NCBI GenBank assembly: GCA_007118765.1 | Contig: SKQZ01000419.1 | Span: forward strand, 1 to 14,982 | Direction: 5' to 3' | DNA from: Candidatus Hydrogenedentota bacterium | GTDB lineage: Bacteria; Hydrogenedentota; Hydrogenedentia; Hydrogenedentales; CAITNO01 | Length of the DNA stretch: 14,982 nucleotides | Part shown: one piece after another, positions 7,614 to 14,706 of the stretch | Layout: each line of letters begins with the position of its first letter | Numbering within the stretch: position 1 is the stretch's first letter | Translations under genes and position numbers: made by a program | The notes under the pieces: generated by a model | Database searches by the model: none | What the model was told of the DNA's origin: nothing | What the model saw: only the letters and a program-made list of their open reading frames with translations

Positions 7614-9227
7614 TTACGGCATGATCCGGCGCCACAACGACCGCAATTCGGGAAGCGCAAAAACCGTGCATACGGCGGCATAGGCAAAACCGCCCGCCAG
7701 ACTTGCGCCCGTCAGTGTCGCCAGCAGCGTCCAGAACGTAGCCGTGCCTATCCAATTGGTAAGCAGATGCAGACTGCCAGAGGCGGACACGCCGAGGGTA
7801 CCTGCGCCCAGAATCATAATCAGCAGTCCGCGTACAAAGCCGCTGTCGTGGAGCCCGCCCATTTGCTTGTTCAATACGACATACAATGCGAGGAAGTTCA
7901 CGGTAAACGATAGCGATGTGGACAAAGCCAATCCCTGATACCCCATGGGCCGCACCAGCGCAATGTTCAGCACGATATTCAATACCATGCTGCATGTGGC
8001 GATAATGACCGGCGTACGCGTGTTGTGTTGTGCATAGAAGCCCTGTACCAGCACCTTTACCCATGCAAACGAAACCAACCCCATGGCCGCGTACAGCAAA
8101 GCGCCCGCCGCCTGGTGGGTTGCGGTGGCGTCAAACGCGCCCCGTTGAAACAGCAGTTGAATCACGGGAACGCGCAGCACGATGAGCGCCGTCATGGCAG
8201 GCAAGGTCAGAAAAAAGGACTGACGCAAGCCATGCACCAATACGGTGCGCTGCTGTGTGCTGTCGCCCCGGGTATGGGCGTTTGACAAGGCGGGCAAAAT
8301 CGAAACGGCCACGGCCACCCCGAAAATTGCCAGCGGCAACTGTACAAGCCTATTGGAAATATACAGGGCCAGCACCTTGTCCTCGCCGAGCGACAACGCA
8401 AAGAACCGGTCCACCACCTTGTTTACTTCGCCCGCCGCCTGTCCCATGATGACCGGCAGCAAAAGCCACAGCGTCTGGGGCACGGCCGTATGACGCAGCC
8501 GGAAATTAGGCAGGACAACGCCCACATGGCGAAACATATCCCACCAGAGCACCGTCATCTGCGCCAGCCCGCCAAGCCATACGCCCACGACAAGCGCCCA
8601 TGCAGGATTCTCAAAACGATTTCGGAACATAAGGGTACACAGGATAAACGCAATGTTCAACAGCATGGGCGTCCAAGAGGGCGTGGCGTAGCGCTTCGCC
8701 ACGAACAGCGGCGCCATGGCAAAGACCGCAGCCCCGATGAAAAATAGATAGGGAAAGGTCCATTGCATGAGCCGCACCAGTTCTGACAACTCGGCATCGC
8801 TCTGCGGCAGCGTACGGCCTGTGATGGGCCGCAACGCGGCCAGCACGGTCGGGGTAAAGGGGAACAACAACACGCCGATGACCGTCACAACCGCAAAAAT
8901 AAGCAACATGAGTGACATCACGGAAGCCACGGCACGGCGGTATTCCTCTTTCGATGCGGTTTCCCGTGTGGATGCAAACACCGGCACCAGCGCCGCATTT
9001 ACGGCGCCTTCGCCCAACATATCGCGCAGCATGTTGGGCAGGCTGAAAGCAAACAGGAAAGCGCCCAGCGGCGCGCCTGGAATGGCATGGGCAAACACCA
9101 TGTCACGTGCCAATCCGAGTACCCGCGACAGCATGGTGCCTCCGGCAAAGGTCGCCGCGAATCGCGTCAGTTCTCCGGCGCCTTTACGTTTTGAGGTGTC
9201 CTCCGGCGTTTCCGTAATTGTTGACAA
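7614..9227 (-). CDS. murJ: MurJ, lipid II flippase
   Basis: MurJ moves lipid II across the inner membrane for peptidoglycan synthesis. The chain has many hydrophobic helices of the MOP/MVF type. It begins with the family N terminus: SRVLGLARD (Ser34, Arg35, Arg41 by this start) and SLPNMLRDMLGEGAVNAALVPVF. The later SNRLVQLP carries the Arg equivalent to E. coli Arg270. The protein is 537 residues, close to the usual 500-550. The frame is open up to 9452, but that extension has no membrane segment and starts upstream of the likely promoter. TTG at 9227, with GGGAG 7 bases before it, is preferred; ATG at 9269 (GGCGGGG upstream) is the alternative. One oddity: the normally conserved Asp-Ala-Phe before the PN motif reads Gly-Ala-Phe (Gly55), with a one-residue deletion just before it. 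The neighbouring pseudopilin genes are independent units. Confidence 0.92.
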   Translation of the reverse strand: MSTITETPEDTSKRKGAGELTRFAATFAGGTMLSRVLGLARDMVFAHAIPGAPLGAFLFAFSLPNMLRDMLGEGAVNAALVPVFASTRETASKEEYRRAVASVMSLMLLIFAVVTVIGVLLFPFTPTVLAALRPITGRTLPQSDAELSELVRLMQWTFPYLFFIGAAVFAMAPLFVAKRYATPSWTPMLLNIAFILCTLMFRNRFENPAWALVVGVWLGGLAQMTVLWWDMFRHVGVVLPNFRLRHTAVPQTLWLLLPVIMGQAAGEVNKVVDRFFALSLGEDKVLALYISNRLVQLPLAIFGVAVAVSILPALSNAHTRGDSTQQRTVLVHGLRQSFFLTLPAMTALIVLRVPVIQLLFQRGAFDATATHQAAGALLYAAMGLVSFAWVKVLVQGFYAQHNTRTPVIIATCSMVLNIVLNIALVRPMGYQGLALSTSLSFTVNFLALYVVLNKQMGGLHDSGFVRGLLIMILGAGTLGVSASGSLHLLTNWIGTATFWTLLATLTGASLAGGFAYAAVCTVFALPELRSLWRRIMP

Positions 9228-9313
9228 ACCACATCTCCCGTTCGCGTGCCACGGTATTCTCAGGCACATATCCCCGCCGTGAAAAGACCCACATTGCGGG
9301 GCAAAACAGTATG

Positions 9314-9342
9314 AGTATAGCCCTTTTGTGGGAACGGCACAA
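9314..9342 (-). promoter_or_regulatory. Candidate murJ promoter
   Basis: On the minus strand TATACT (9319-9314, 5 of 6) lies 17 bases after TTGTGC (9342-9337, 3 of 6). Initiation near 9307 would leave about 40 bases to the ATG at 9269 or 80 to the TTG at 9227, and rules out the far-upstream start at 9452. Confidence 0.4.
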
Positions 9343-9458
9343 AATGACGTGATGTATTGCCGGTTGTAGTAGCCCCGCACTGCGTGACAACCGACATTAA
9401 CGTGTCGAGACGCCTCCATGTTACGCTGGAAACATGGCGTGTTTATCGGCATGAGAAA

Positions 9459-9488
9459 AGGCCCGCGCCATTTTTATGACGCAGGCCT
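9459..9488 (-). terminator. Intrinsic terminator of pseudopilin 1
   Basis: The minus-strand RNA forms a 13 bp stem with an AAAA loop (two U-G pairs), followed by TTTTCTC. Read on the plus strand the same arms have two C-A mismatches, although a T8 run follows there, so the minus-strand direction is favoured. It lies about 70 bases after the stop. A near copy follows pseudopilin 2. Confidence 0.8.
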
Positions 9489-9555
9489 CATTTTTTTTCG
9501 TTCATATACCGGCGCAACACAGCGCCGTCATTTGTTCGGTGTTGCCGAAAAACAA

Positions 9556-10584
9556 TCAGTCGGACAACACCAAGGCCATCACACCCAGCGATTCTGCCAC
9601 ATGCTGGTTGGGGACATTAGAACCTTGTGCTTCATAGCGCTCAAACGCCACGTGGCCATCCATAAACAATACATTGGCGCCGCCGGGAATATGGTTAAAC
9701 AAACTGACCTCGGTGGCGACCTGATCGAACATAATGGGCAGGGTGCTCTGTGCCATCGCGGACGCACCCGGATTGTTGATGTCGGTAATCATAAACCGTT
9801 CCACCCCTTCGCGAAGCCGGTAGACGCGGTCGCTGCCACCATTGCCAAGGCCGAGAAACTCTCCATACAATTCACTGCGGGCCAAGTTAGCATCACTGTC
9901 AACAGCACGGGCGAGCGCCTGGTGGTCATTGTTGAGAACCGCAGGCATAATATCCACCGCTGCCGCATGGACTGTGCCAACCAACTGGCCAGGGCCCCTG
10001 AAGTCGGCCACATTGTCAGGTATTCTGTGTTCTTCGCCGACCTGCGAAATAATGTCAAGTATCACGCCCAACTCACGGGCTGTATCAAGGTCGTAGCCGT
10101 ATTTATCAAGTGCCCACCCAAAATAGGTATAGCTGGCGTCAATCGCGCACGCCCACTTCATGGACGGATTGATGGCATCAAAACGCAAGTTGCCATGATC
10201 GTCATGCATGCCTGCCCATAACTCGCCATGACGCGGATCGCTTGGGCAAAGCACCAACTGCGGGTCTGTTAAGTATTCCGGATAAATGGAAAACACACTC
10301 GGCCCCAGATCAAAGGATATAACCCTGTATTCGGCATGATCAGGGGTTCTGTCCTGATAAGGGAAGGCGCCCAACATCAAGGGCGGATATTTTTCGCCCG
10401 GCGCTTCGTTCGCGTACATCTTGTAAATAAGTCCCCATTGCCGCAAATTGTTTTGGCAGCTCGCACGCCGTGCCGACTCACGTGCGCGCGCCAATGCCGG
10501 CAACAGAATTGCGGCCAAGATGCCGATAATGGCAATTACCACCAGCAGCTCAATGAGCGTAAAACCCGCATGCCTCTTGTTCAT
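9556..10584 (-). CDS. Type II secretion/type IV-like pseudopilin, H-Xn-DG family, copy 1
   Basis: The protein has 342 residues with a class III prepilin leader. The prepilin peptidase would cut after Gly7 in HAGFTLIE, leaving Phe at +1 and Glu at +5 (Glu12), followed by the hydrophobic alpha-1 helix through about residue 30 and the RARESARRASCQNNLRQW segment typical of PVC-type pseudopilins. Cys43 and Cys113 are candidates for a disulfide. The C-terminal module contains HIPGGANVLFMDGH, a variant of the H-X9-DG motif of prepilin-like 'processing-associated' proteins (here His298 and Asp309-Gly310, i.e. X10). It should sit in the inner membrane with a periplasmic globular domain, perhaps as part of a pseudopilus; the partner machine is not in this window. 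The ATG at 10584 with AAGGAG is chosen. A longer start at 10638 lies at the predicted transcription start and is rejected. Confidence 0.88.
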   Translation of the reverse strand: MNKRHAGFTLIELLVVIAIIGILAAILLPALARARESARRASCQNNLRQWGLIYKMYANEAPGEKYPPLMLGAFPYQDRTPDHAEYRVISFDLGPSVFSIYPEYLTDPQLVLCPSDPRHGELWAGMHDDHGNLRFDAINPSMKWACAIDASYTYFGWALDKYGYDLDTARELGVILDIISQVGEEHRIPDNVADFRGPGQLVGTVHAAAVDIMPAVLNNDHQALARAVDSDANLARSELYGEFLGLGNGGSDRVYRLREGVERFMITDINNPGASAMAQSTLPIMFDQVATEVSLFNHIPGGANVLFMDGHVAFERYEAQGSNVPNQHVAESLGVMALVLSD

Positions 10585-10644
10585 CGTTCTCTCCTTACAC
10601 CATGTTAAGCCAAGAATTTCGACCACAACCTTCAGCATAATTAT

Positions 10645-10673
10645 ATTATACCCAAGGTTATCACGAAAGTAAA
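10645..10673 (-). promoter_or_regulatory. Promoter of pseudopilin 1
   Basis: On the minus strand TTTACT (10673-10668), a 17-base spacer and a perfect TATAAT (10650-10645). The same two hexamers, spacing and much of the spacer recur before copy 2. Initiation near 10638 gives a leader of about 54 bases. Confidence 0.75.
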
Positions 10674-10800
10674 GACAAAACTGCCTCCCTTGCAGACAAT
10701 CTCCCGCCGCTTACCGCCTCCCCCTTACCCTGGACTTTATCAAAATAGACATTGTCGTACAGGTCCAAAACAGGGGTTCCGGCTATGGTAGACATACAAA

Positions 10801-10830
10801 AGGCCCGCGCCACTTTTATGACGCGGGCCT
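10801..10830 (-). terminator. Intrinsic terminator of pseudopilin 2
   Basis: This is a 13 bp stem with an AAAA loop in the minus-strand RNA, followed by TTTTGTATG. Compared with the copy after pseudopilin 1, one U-G pair has become C-G and one U-A has become U-G. The changes keep the helix intact in the minus direction. Confidence 0.82.
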
Positions 10831-10897
10831 AATTAATTCATTCATACACGGGCGCAACACAGCGCCGTCATTTGTTCGGTGTTGCCGAAAAAAACAA

Positions 10898-11911
10898 TCA
10901 GTCGGACAATACCAAGGCCATCACACCCAGCGATTCTGCAATATGCTGGTTGGGAACATTAGAACCTTGTGCTTCATAGCGCTCAAACGCCACGTGGCCA
11001 TCCATAAACAACACATTGGCGCCGCCGGGAATATGGTTAAACAAACTAACCTCTGTAGCGACATGGTCGAACATGATGGGCAGGGTGCTCTGTGCCATTG
11101 CGGACGCGCCCGGATTGTTAATGTCGGTAATCATAAACCGTTCCACCCCTTCGCGAAGCCGGAAAACCCTATTGGTGCCGCCATTGCCAAGGCCGACGAA
11201 CTCTCCATACAGTTGGTCATGGCCCAAGTTGGCATCACTGTCAACAGCACGGGCAATCGCCTGGTGATCGTCGGCAACAAAAGCGGGCAAAAGATCGACT
11301 GCCATCGCATGGATCGCGCCGACCAACTGGCCAGGCCCCATGAAGTCGTCCACGTTGTCAGGTATTCTGTGTTCTTCGCCTACCTGCGAAATAATGTCAA
11401 TTATTACGCCCAACTCACGCGCTGTTTCAAGGTCGTAGCCATATCGGTCCATGGCCCATCCGAAATAGGTATAGCTGGCATCAATCCCGCTCGCCCACCG
11501 CATGGAGGGCCAGGTGGCATCAAAACGCAAGTTGCCATGATCATCGTGCATGCCTGCCCACAACTCTCCGTGACGCGGATCGCTCGGACAAAGCACCAAC
11601 TGCGGATCCGTTAAGTATTCCGGATAAATGGCAAACACATTCGGCCCCAGATCAAAGGATATCACTCTATCGCCCGTGTCACGATAGGGATAGGCGCCCA
11701 ACATCAGGGGGGGATACTTTTCGCCCGGCGCTTCGTTCGCGTACATCTTGTAAATAAGTGCCCATTGCCGCAAATTGTTCTGGCAGCTTGCACGCCGTGC
11801 CGACTCGCGTGCGCGCGCCAACGCCGGCAACAGAATCGCCGCCAAGATGCCGATAATGGCAATCACCACCAGCAGCTCGATGAGTGTAAAACCCGCATAC
11901 CTCTTGTTCAT
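10898..11911 (-). CDS. Pseudopilin, H-Xn-DG family, copy 2 (paralogue of copy 1)
   Basis: This 337-residue protein is nearly identical in design to copy 1: the same GFTLIE prepilin cleavage site after Gly7, the same alpha-1 helix and the same HIPGGANVLFMDG motif (His293 and Asp304-Gly305). The first 70 and last 75 or so residues differ at only a few positions. The centre differs more, with a 5-residue deletion near residue 79 (RDTGDR against QDRTPDHAEYR) and scattered substitutions such as TWPSMRWASG for INPSMKWACA. The ATG at 11911 follows AAGGAG. It has its own promoter and terminator, so the two copies can be expressed separately. It lies downstream of the S1 protease gene on the same strand, only about 25 bases past that gene's stop to its own -35 box, so read-through from the protease is possible. 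Confidence 0.88.
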   Translation of the reverse strand: MNKRYAGFTLIELLVVIAIIGILAAILLPALARARESARRASCQNNLRQWALIYKMYANEAPGEKYPPLMLGAYPYRDTGDRVISFDLGPNVFAIYPEYLTDPQLVLCPSDPRHGELWAGMHDDHGNLRFDATWPSMRWASGIDASYTYFGWAMDRYGYDLETARELGVIIDIISQVGEEHRIPDNVDDFMGPGQLVGAIHAMAVDLLPAFVADDHQAIARAVDSDANLGHDQLYGEFVGLGNGGTNRVFRLREGVERFMITDINNPGASAMAQSTLPIMFDHVATEVSLFNHIPGGANVLFMDGHVAFERYEAQGSNVPNQHIAESLGVMALVLSD

Positions 11912-11975
11912 CGCTGTCTCCTTATACATTGTTAAGACCGGTAACCACGGGCACGACCACCGCACCCATAATCTT

Positions 11976-12004
11976 ATTATACCCAAGTTTAACACGGAAG
12001 TAAA
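11976..12004 (-). promoter_or_regulatory. Promoter of pseudopilin 2
   Basis: TTTACT (12004-11999) and perfect TATAAT (11981-11976) are separated by 17 bases on the minus strand, as before copy 1. The bases between them (CGTG, then CTTGGG before the -10) are also conserved. The leader would be about 60 bases. Confidence 0.75.
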
Positions 12005-12028
12005 GAAAAACTCTTTTTCAGGGAACCG

Positions 12029-13651
12029 CTACAAGGACGCCCCCCAGGCTGCTCCCAAAATTACCGCTGCCTCCGTTAGAATTCTGAATGCCGCACTATT
12101 TGAAAACATGTTCTCCAACCGTGGTGTATGGGAGTAATATTCTTGCGACAGGTGAACTCCCAGCGGAGTTTTGCCCAGCACATCATCGCGAAAACGACGC
12201 AGGTTATGAATCGTATCCGGCGATAGTTTCGTTCTGCGCAAAAGAAAACAGCGGCGTGAGTCAGACTCATACGGGTCATGGCAATCCACCCCTGAAACAA
12301 GGTGACAGCCTATTTCCGGGAAGAACACATGAAAAGGCCCGAAGTTATCTATGTTGTTGCTGGTATCAGTGCAACTATGCTGTGTGCCGTTGCTCAACAC
12401 ACCCACCAACCGATAGTTTCCGTTGCGTAACAACAATGCGGAACCGGAAGAACCCGCCTCGGTGACCCCGGCACTCCACAGCGCTTCAATCTGTTTTTCA
12501 TACCGGGGCTCACAAAAGGCCCCCATACACACCTCTACTTCCGCCTTTGTAACCCGTCCGCGTGATGTTTTCATGTCGGCGCCCATGGGGTGATGGATTA
12601 CCTGTACCGGTACGCCGAACTCGGGTGCACGCGCGTCCCATCCGGCCCACGCACGCCCGTAGGCGCCTATGGGCACAGAACGGGACAACTCCAGAAACAC
12701 AGAATCAAGGACCGGGTTGTGTGCCACCAGTGTTGCGCCGAGGTTGAAAGACAACTCATACAAACTTGGCGCCGATGCATTGCCGTTGTTCGCCCTTCGA
12801 TAATCCCAAAATATGGTGACACTATCGTAATCCACGGCGTTCCCGAAACAATGCCACGCACTCAACACGTAGGGCTTGGGAAGCCCCTCCGTCCGCTGAT
12901 GTGAATTAATCAAGGTGGCCGTACACAGGCCTTGCTGGCCGCTTTCGTATGCCACCAACAAGCGTCCCACACCGGCCGAAATCTCCTGCGCCTTTGTATT
13001 GGCCTCCTGACCTATTGGAATGTTGCATGGCAGTTGCTTTTTTATGATTGGGCGGTGGAAGTGAGACACCTGATGGAGCATCAAGACCGGCAGCGTGTCT
13101 GTAGAAGAACACAAGGCCAAAACAACCGTATCGCCCATAGTTGGCGGCAACCATCCCCGTCCGGTGGTGGCGTTAAAAGGTCCAAACGCGGCCTCTCCGT
13201 TGGCGTCCAACAGCCATAGCGAATCATGTTCCCGCAAGCCCATAAGATCCACATTTAACCGCAGCGCATGGGCGCCGGGCGACCTTATGGCCGCCAAGCG
13301 AACGTATTCATTCGCCTTGGAAAAGGGCGTGTCAAACAATGCCGCTGCCTCGACATCCGCCTGTACCCCCACGGCAACAATGTGCGAAGGCATTTGTTCC
13401 ATGCGTTGCTTTTGCACGTGCGTGGCGGGAACAGTAAACGTCGGCATCGGCTTTGCCGCCCATGTACGCACGGTGTGTTCGGGCAGTGGATAGCGTTTCT
13501 CGTACGCTGACTTCTCAACGTCCTCTGTATCCGTATCCGGCGGCGGAACATAATAATGGTCCAGATAGAACTCGTCTGCCGTCACATGCATCGTCAAACA
13601 CAATACCGTAATAAGCAACAGCAACACCGGTTGCAGCAATTGATTTCTCAT
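12029..13651 (-). CDS. Exported trypsin-fold serine protease (lysyl endopeptidase-like) with CFI-box-like C terminus
   Basis: The 540-residue precursor has a signal peptide (MRNQ, a hydrophobic 8-20, and a cut after about TADA-like VTA25). A non-catalytic N-terminal region of about 200 residues precedes the protease domain (about 225-455). The triad is visible: His267 in YVLSAWHCFG, Asp316 in VLDSVFLEL, and Ser402 in TEAGSSGSAL. Cys243 and Cys268 flank the His loop as in trypsin-like enzymes. The GSSGS form and layout recall Achromobacter lysyl endopeptidase, but primary specificity cannot be read. The C-terminal part (468-535) runs CFLLRR, LRRFRDDVLGKTPLG, QEYYSHTP, an order like the CFI-box domain (normally CFIATAAYG, LRxFRD, YYxxSP) with its first motif decayed. 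It is probably secreted or surface-bound. The ATG at 13651 is chosen because the signal peptide starts there; only a weak GGAAAGTGAG lies upstream. Confidence 0.82.
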   Translation of the reverse strand: MRNQLLQPVLLLLITVLCLTMHVTADEFYLDHYYVPPPDTDTEDVEKSAYEKRYPLPEHTVRTWAAKPMPTFTVPATHVQKQRMEQMPSHIVAVGVQADVEAAALFDTPFSKANEYVRLAAIRSPGAHALRLNVDLMGLREHDSLWLLDANGEAAFGPFNATTGRGWLPPTMGDTVVLALCSSTDTLPVLMLHQVSHFHRPIIKKQLPCNIPIGQEANTKAQEISAGVGRLLVAYESGQQGLCTATLINSHQRTEGLPKPYVLSAWHCFGNAVDYDSVTIFWDYRRANNGNASAPSLYELSFNLGATLVAHNPVLDSVFLELSRSVPIGAYGRAWAGWDARAPEFGVPVQVIHHPMGADMKTSRGRVTKAEVEVCMGAFCEPRYEKQIEALWSAGVTEAGSSGSALLLRNGNYRLVGVLSNGTQHSCTDTSNNIDNFGPFHVFFPEIGCHLVSGVDCHDPYESDSRRCFLLRRTKLSPDTIHNLRRFRDDVLGKTPLGVHLSQEYYSHTPRLENMFSNSAAFRILTEAAVILGAAWGASL

Positions 13652-13722
13652 GTATGTGTAACTCACTTTCCAAGGGCAAGCAAAAGCGGAGCCGACATGG
13701 ACGCCGCGCCATTGCGGCCCTT

Positions 13723-13752
13723 TTGTTTCCTGACATCGTCTGGACTTATTAT
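13723..13752 (+). promoter_or_regulatory. Candidate miaA promoter
   Basis: TTGTTT (13723-13728) and TATTAT (13747-13752) are separated by 18 bases. Initiation would fall at about 13759-13760, on or next to the miaA ATG at 13760, which also lacks a ribosome site. This suggests a leaderless message. Confidence 0.4.
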
Positions 13753-13778
13753 ATGCGTAATGATGACGAAGCAATCAA
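13749..13778 (-). promoter_or_regulatory. Candidate promoter of the serine protease gene
   Basis: A perfect TATAAT on the minus strand (13754-13749) is preceded after 18 bases by TTGATT (13778-13773, 4 of 6). The leader would be about 90 bases and contains a GCCGC/GCGGC hairpin (about 13705-13720). The -35 lies inside the miaA coding start, and the -10 overlaps the plus-strand -10. Confidence 0.45.
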
Positions 13779-14686
13779 ACAATTGTATTGTTCTTCTTGG
13801 TCCCACTGCCAGCGGCAAGACCGAACTGGGAGCGCAGCTTGCCGCGCATCTGGGCGGCGAGATCATTTCCGCCGACTCGCGCCAGGTATATCGCGGTCTG
13901 GACATTGGCGCCGGCAAAGACCTGGACGCCTATGTCGTTGATGGACAACCAATCCCCTACCACCTCATCAATGTGGCGGATTTGACGACCGAATACAGCG
14001 TGTTTCATTACCAACAAGACTTCTATCCGGTATTTGAAGACCTGCTGCAGCGGCGACGTCTTCCCGTTATTGTTGGAGGCACGGGCCTCTATCTGAATGC
14101 TGTCCTTTGTGGATATCGCATGCTTCCCACACCGGAAAACACCGCGCTGCGCCGGGAACTGGCGGGGTTGGACGATGAACAGCTGCGAACGCGACTGGCA
14201 ACCGCACGGCCGCAATTACACAACACCACGGATACACAAACCCGCGACAGGCTGGTGCGTGCCATTGAAATTGCGGAGTATGCTCGCGCCCATCCCCCAC
14301 CGCCCTGTCCCGATGTACGCGCACATATTCTGGGCATTGTCTACTCGCCGGAGGCGCTGCGCAAGCGCATCGCTGCGCGGTTGAAGACCCGACTTGACCA
14401 CGGGCTTCTTGAGGAGGTGGCTTCGCTCCATGAACAGGGCTGCACGTGGGAACGTTTGGAACTGCTTGGGCTGGAATACCGGTTTGTAGCGCAATACCTG
14501 CAGGGCAGCATCAAGAATAAAAACGATCTGTTCCAGAATCTGAATACGGCCATTGCACAGTTTGCCAAGCGACAGCGCACGTGGTTCCGCGGCATGGAAC
14601 GTAAGGGCTTTGTCATACACTGGTTGCCGGACAACCACCTAACCAATGCGTTGGACGCACTACAAGACACTGTTTTCATACCGTAA
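13760..14686 (+). CDS. miaA: MiaA, tRNA dimethylallyltransferase
   Basis: MiaA transfers a dimethylallyl group to N6 of A37 in tRNAs that read UNN codons. The 308 residues match the usual length. The P-loop GPTASGKT is at 14-21. The SADSRQVYRGLDIGAGK block (37-53) holds the catalytic-type Asp39, with Arg where Met is more usual. PYHLINV and VGGTGLYLNAVL follow. Near the C terminus, FAKRQRTWFR is the conserved AKRQxTWFR element, while the usual IGYRE is LEYRF here. The frame is open from 13556 but has no family sequence there. ATG at 13760 (or 13763) gives the standard N terminus. No Shine-Dalgarno is visible, and the -10 box lies only 7 bases upstream. The next gene follows after 20 bp and is probably co-transcribed. 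Confidence 0.93.
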   Translation: MMTKQSNNCIVLLGPTASGKTELGAQLAAHLGGEIISADSRQVYRGLDIGAGKDLDAYVVDGQPIPYHLINVADLTTEYSVFHYQQDFYPVFEDLLQRRRLPVIVGGTGLYLNAVLCGYRMLPTPENTALRRELAGLDDEQLRTRLATARPQLHNTTDTQTRDRLVRAIEIAEYARAHPPPPCPDVRAHILGIVYSPEALRKRIAARLKTRLDHGLLEEVASLHEQGCTWERLELLGLEYRFVAQYLQGSIKNKNDLFQNLNTAIAQFAKRQRTWFRGMERKGFVIHWLPDNHLTNALDALQDTVFIP

Positions 14687-14706
14687 GCCCAATGTAAGGG
14701 TTGCAT

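Larger units (their letters stand above)
9228..9555. other. Intergenic region between murJ and pseudopilin 1
   Basis: These 328 bases hold the candidate murJ promoter and leader (9228-9342), a stretch with no recognisable signal (9343-9458), the terminator of pseudopilin 1 (9459-9488), and its 3' UTR with two small hairpins (9511-9526 and 9535-9549). All signals read on the minus strand. Confidence 0.6.
9459..12004 (-). repeat. Tandem duplication of a complete pseudopilin transcription unit
   Basis: Unit A (9459-10673) and unit B (10801-12004) each contain promoter, leader, AAGGAG, coding region, 3' UTR with two hairpins, and terminator in the same order and spacing. They are separated by about 127 bases of unrelated sequence. 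The duplication therefore copied a whole operon-like unit. No transposase or flanking direct repeat was seen. Confidence 0.85.

Noticed and set aside
9228..9452. 75-codon N-terminal extension of MurJ in the same frame
   Set aside because: No membrane segment or family similarity, it starts upstream of the likely promoter, and good starts exist at 9269 and 9227.
9418..10221. Antisense ORF of 267 codons over pseudopilin 1, with a similar 223-codon one over copy 2
   Set aside because: Their resemblance is explained by the gene duplication; there is no ribosome site, and the coding signal is clearly on the other strand.
10585..10638. Longer start of pseudopilin 1 (and the equivalent 11912-11995 for copy 2)
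   Set aside because: The extension falls on the promoter/leader and would bury the prepilin leader; AAGGAG precedes the inner ATG in both.
13556..13759. Longer MiaA start
   Set aside because: The added residues overlap the protease signal-peptide region in antisense and lack MiaA similarity.
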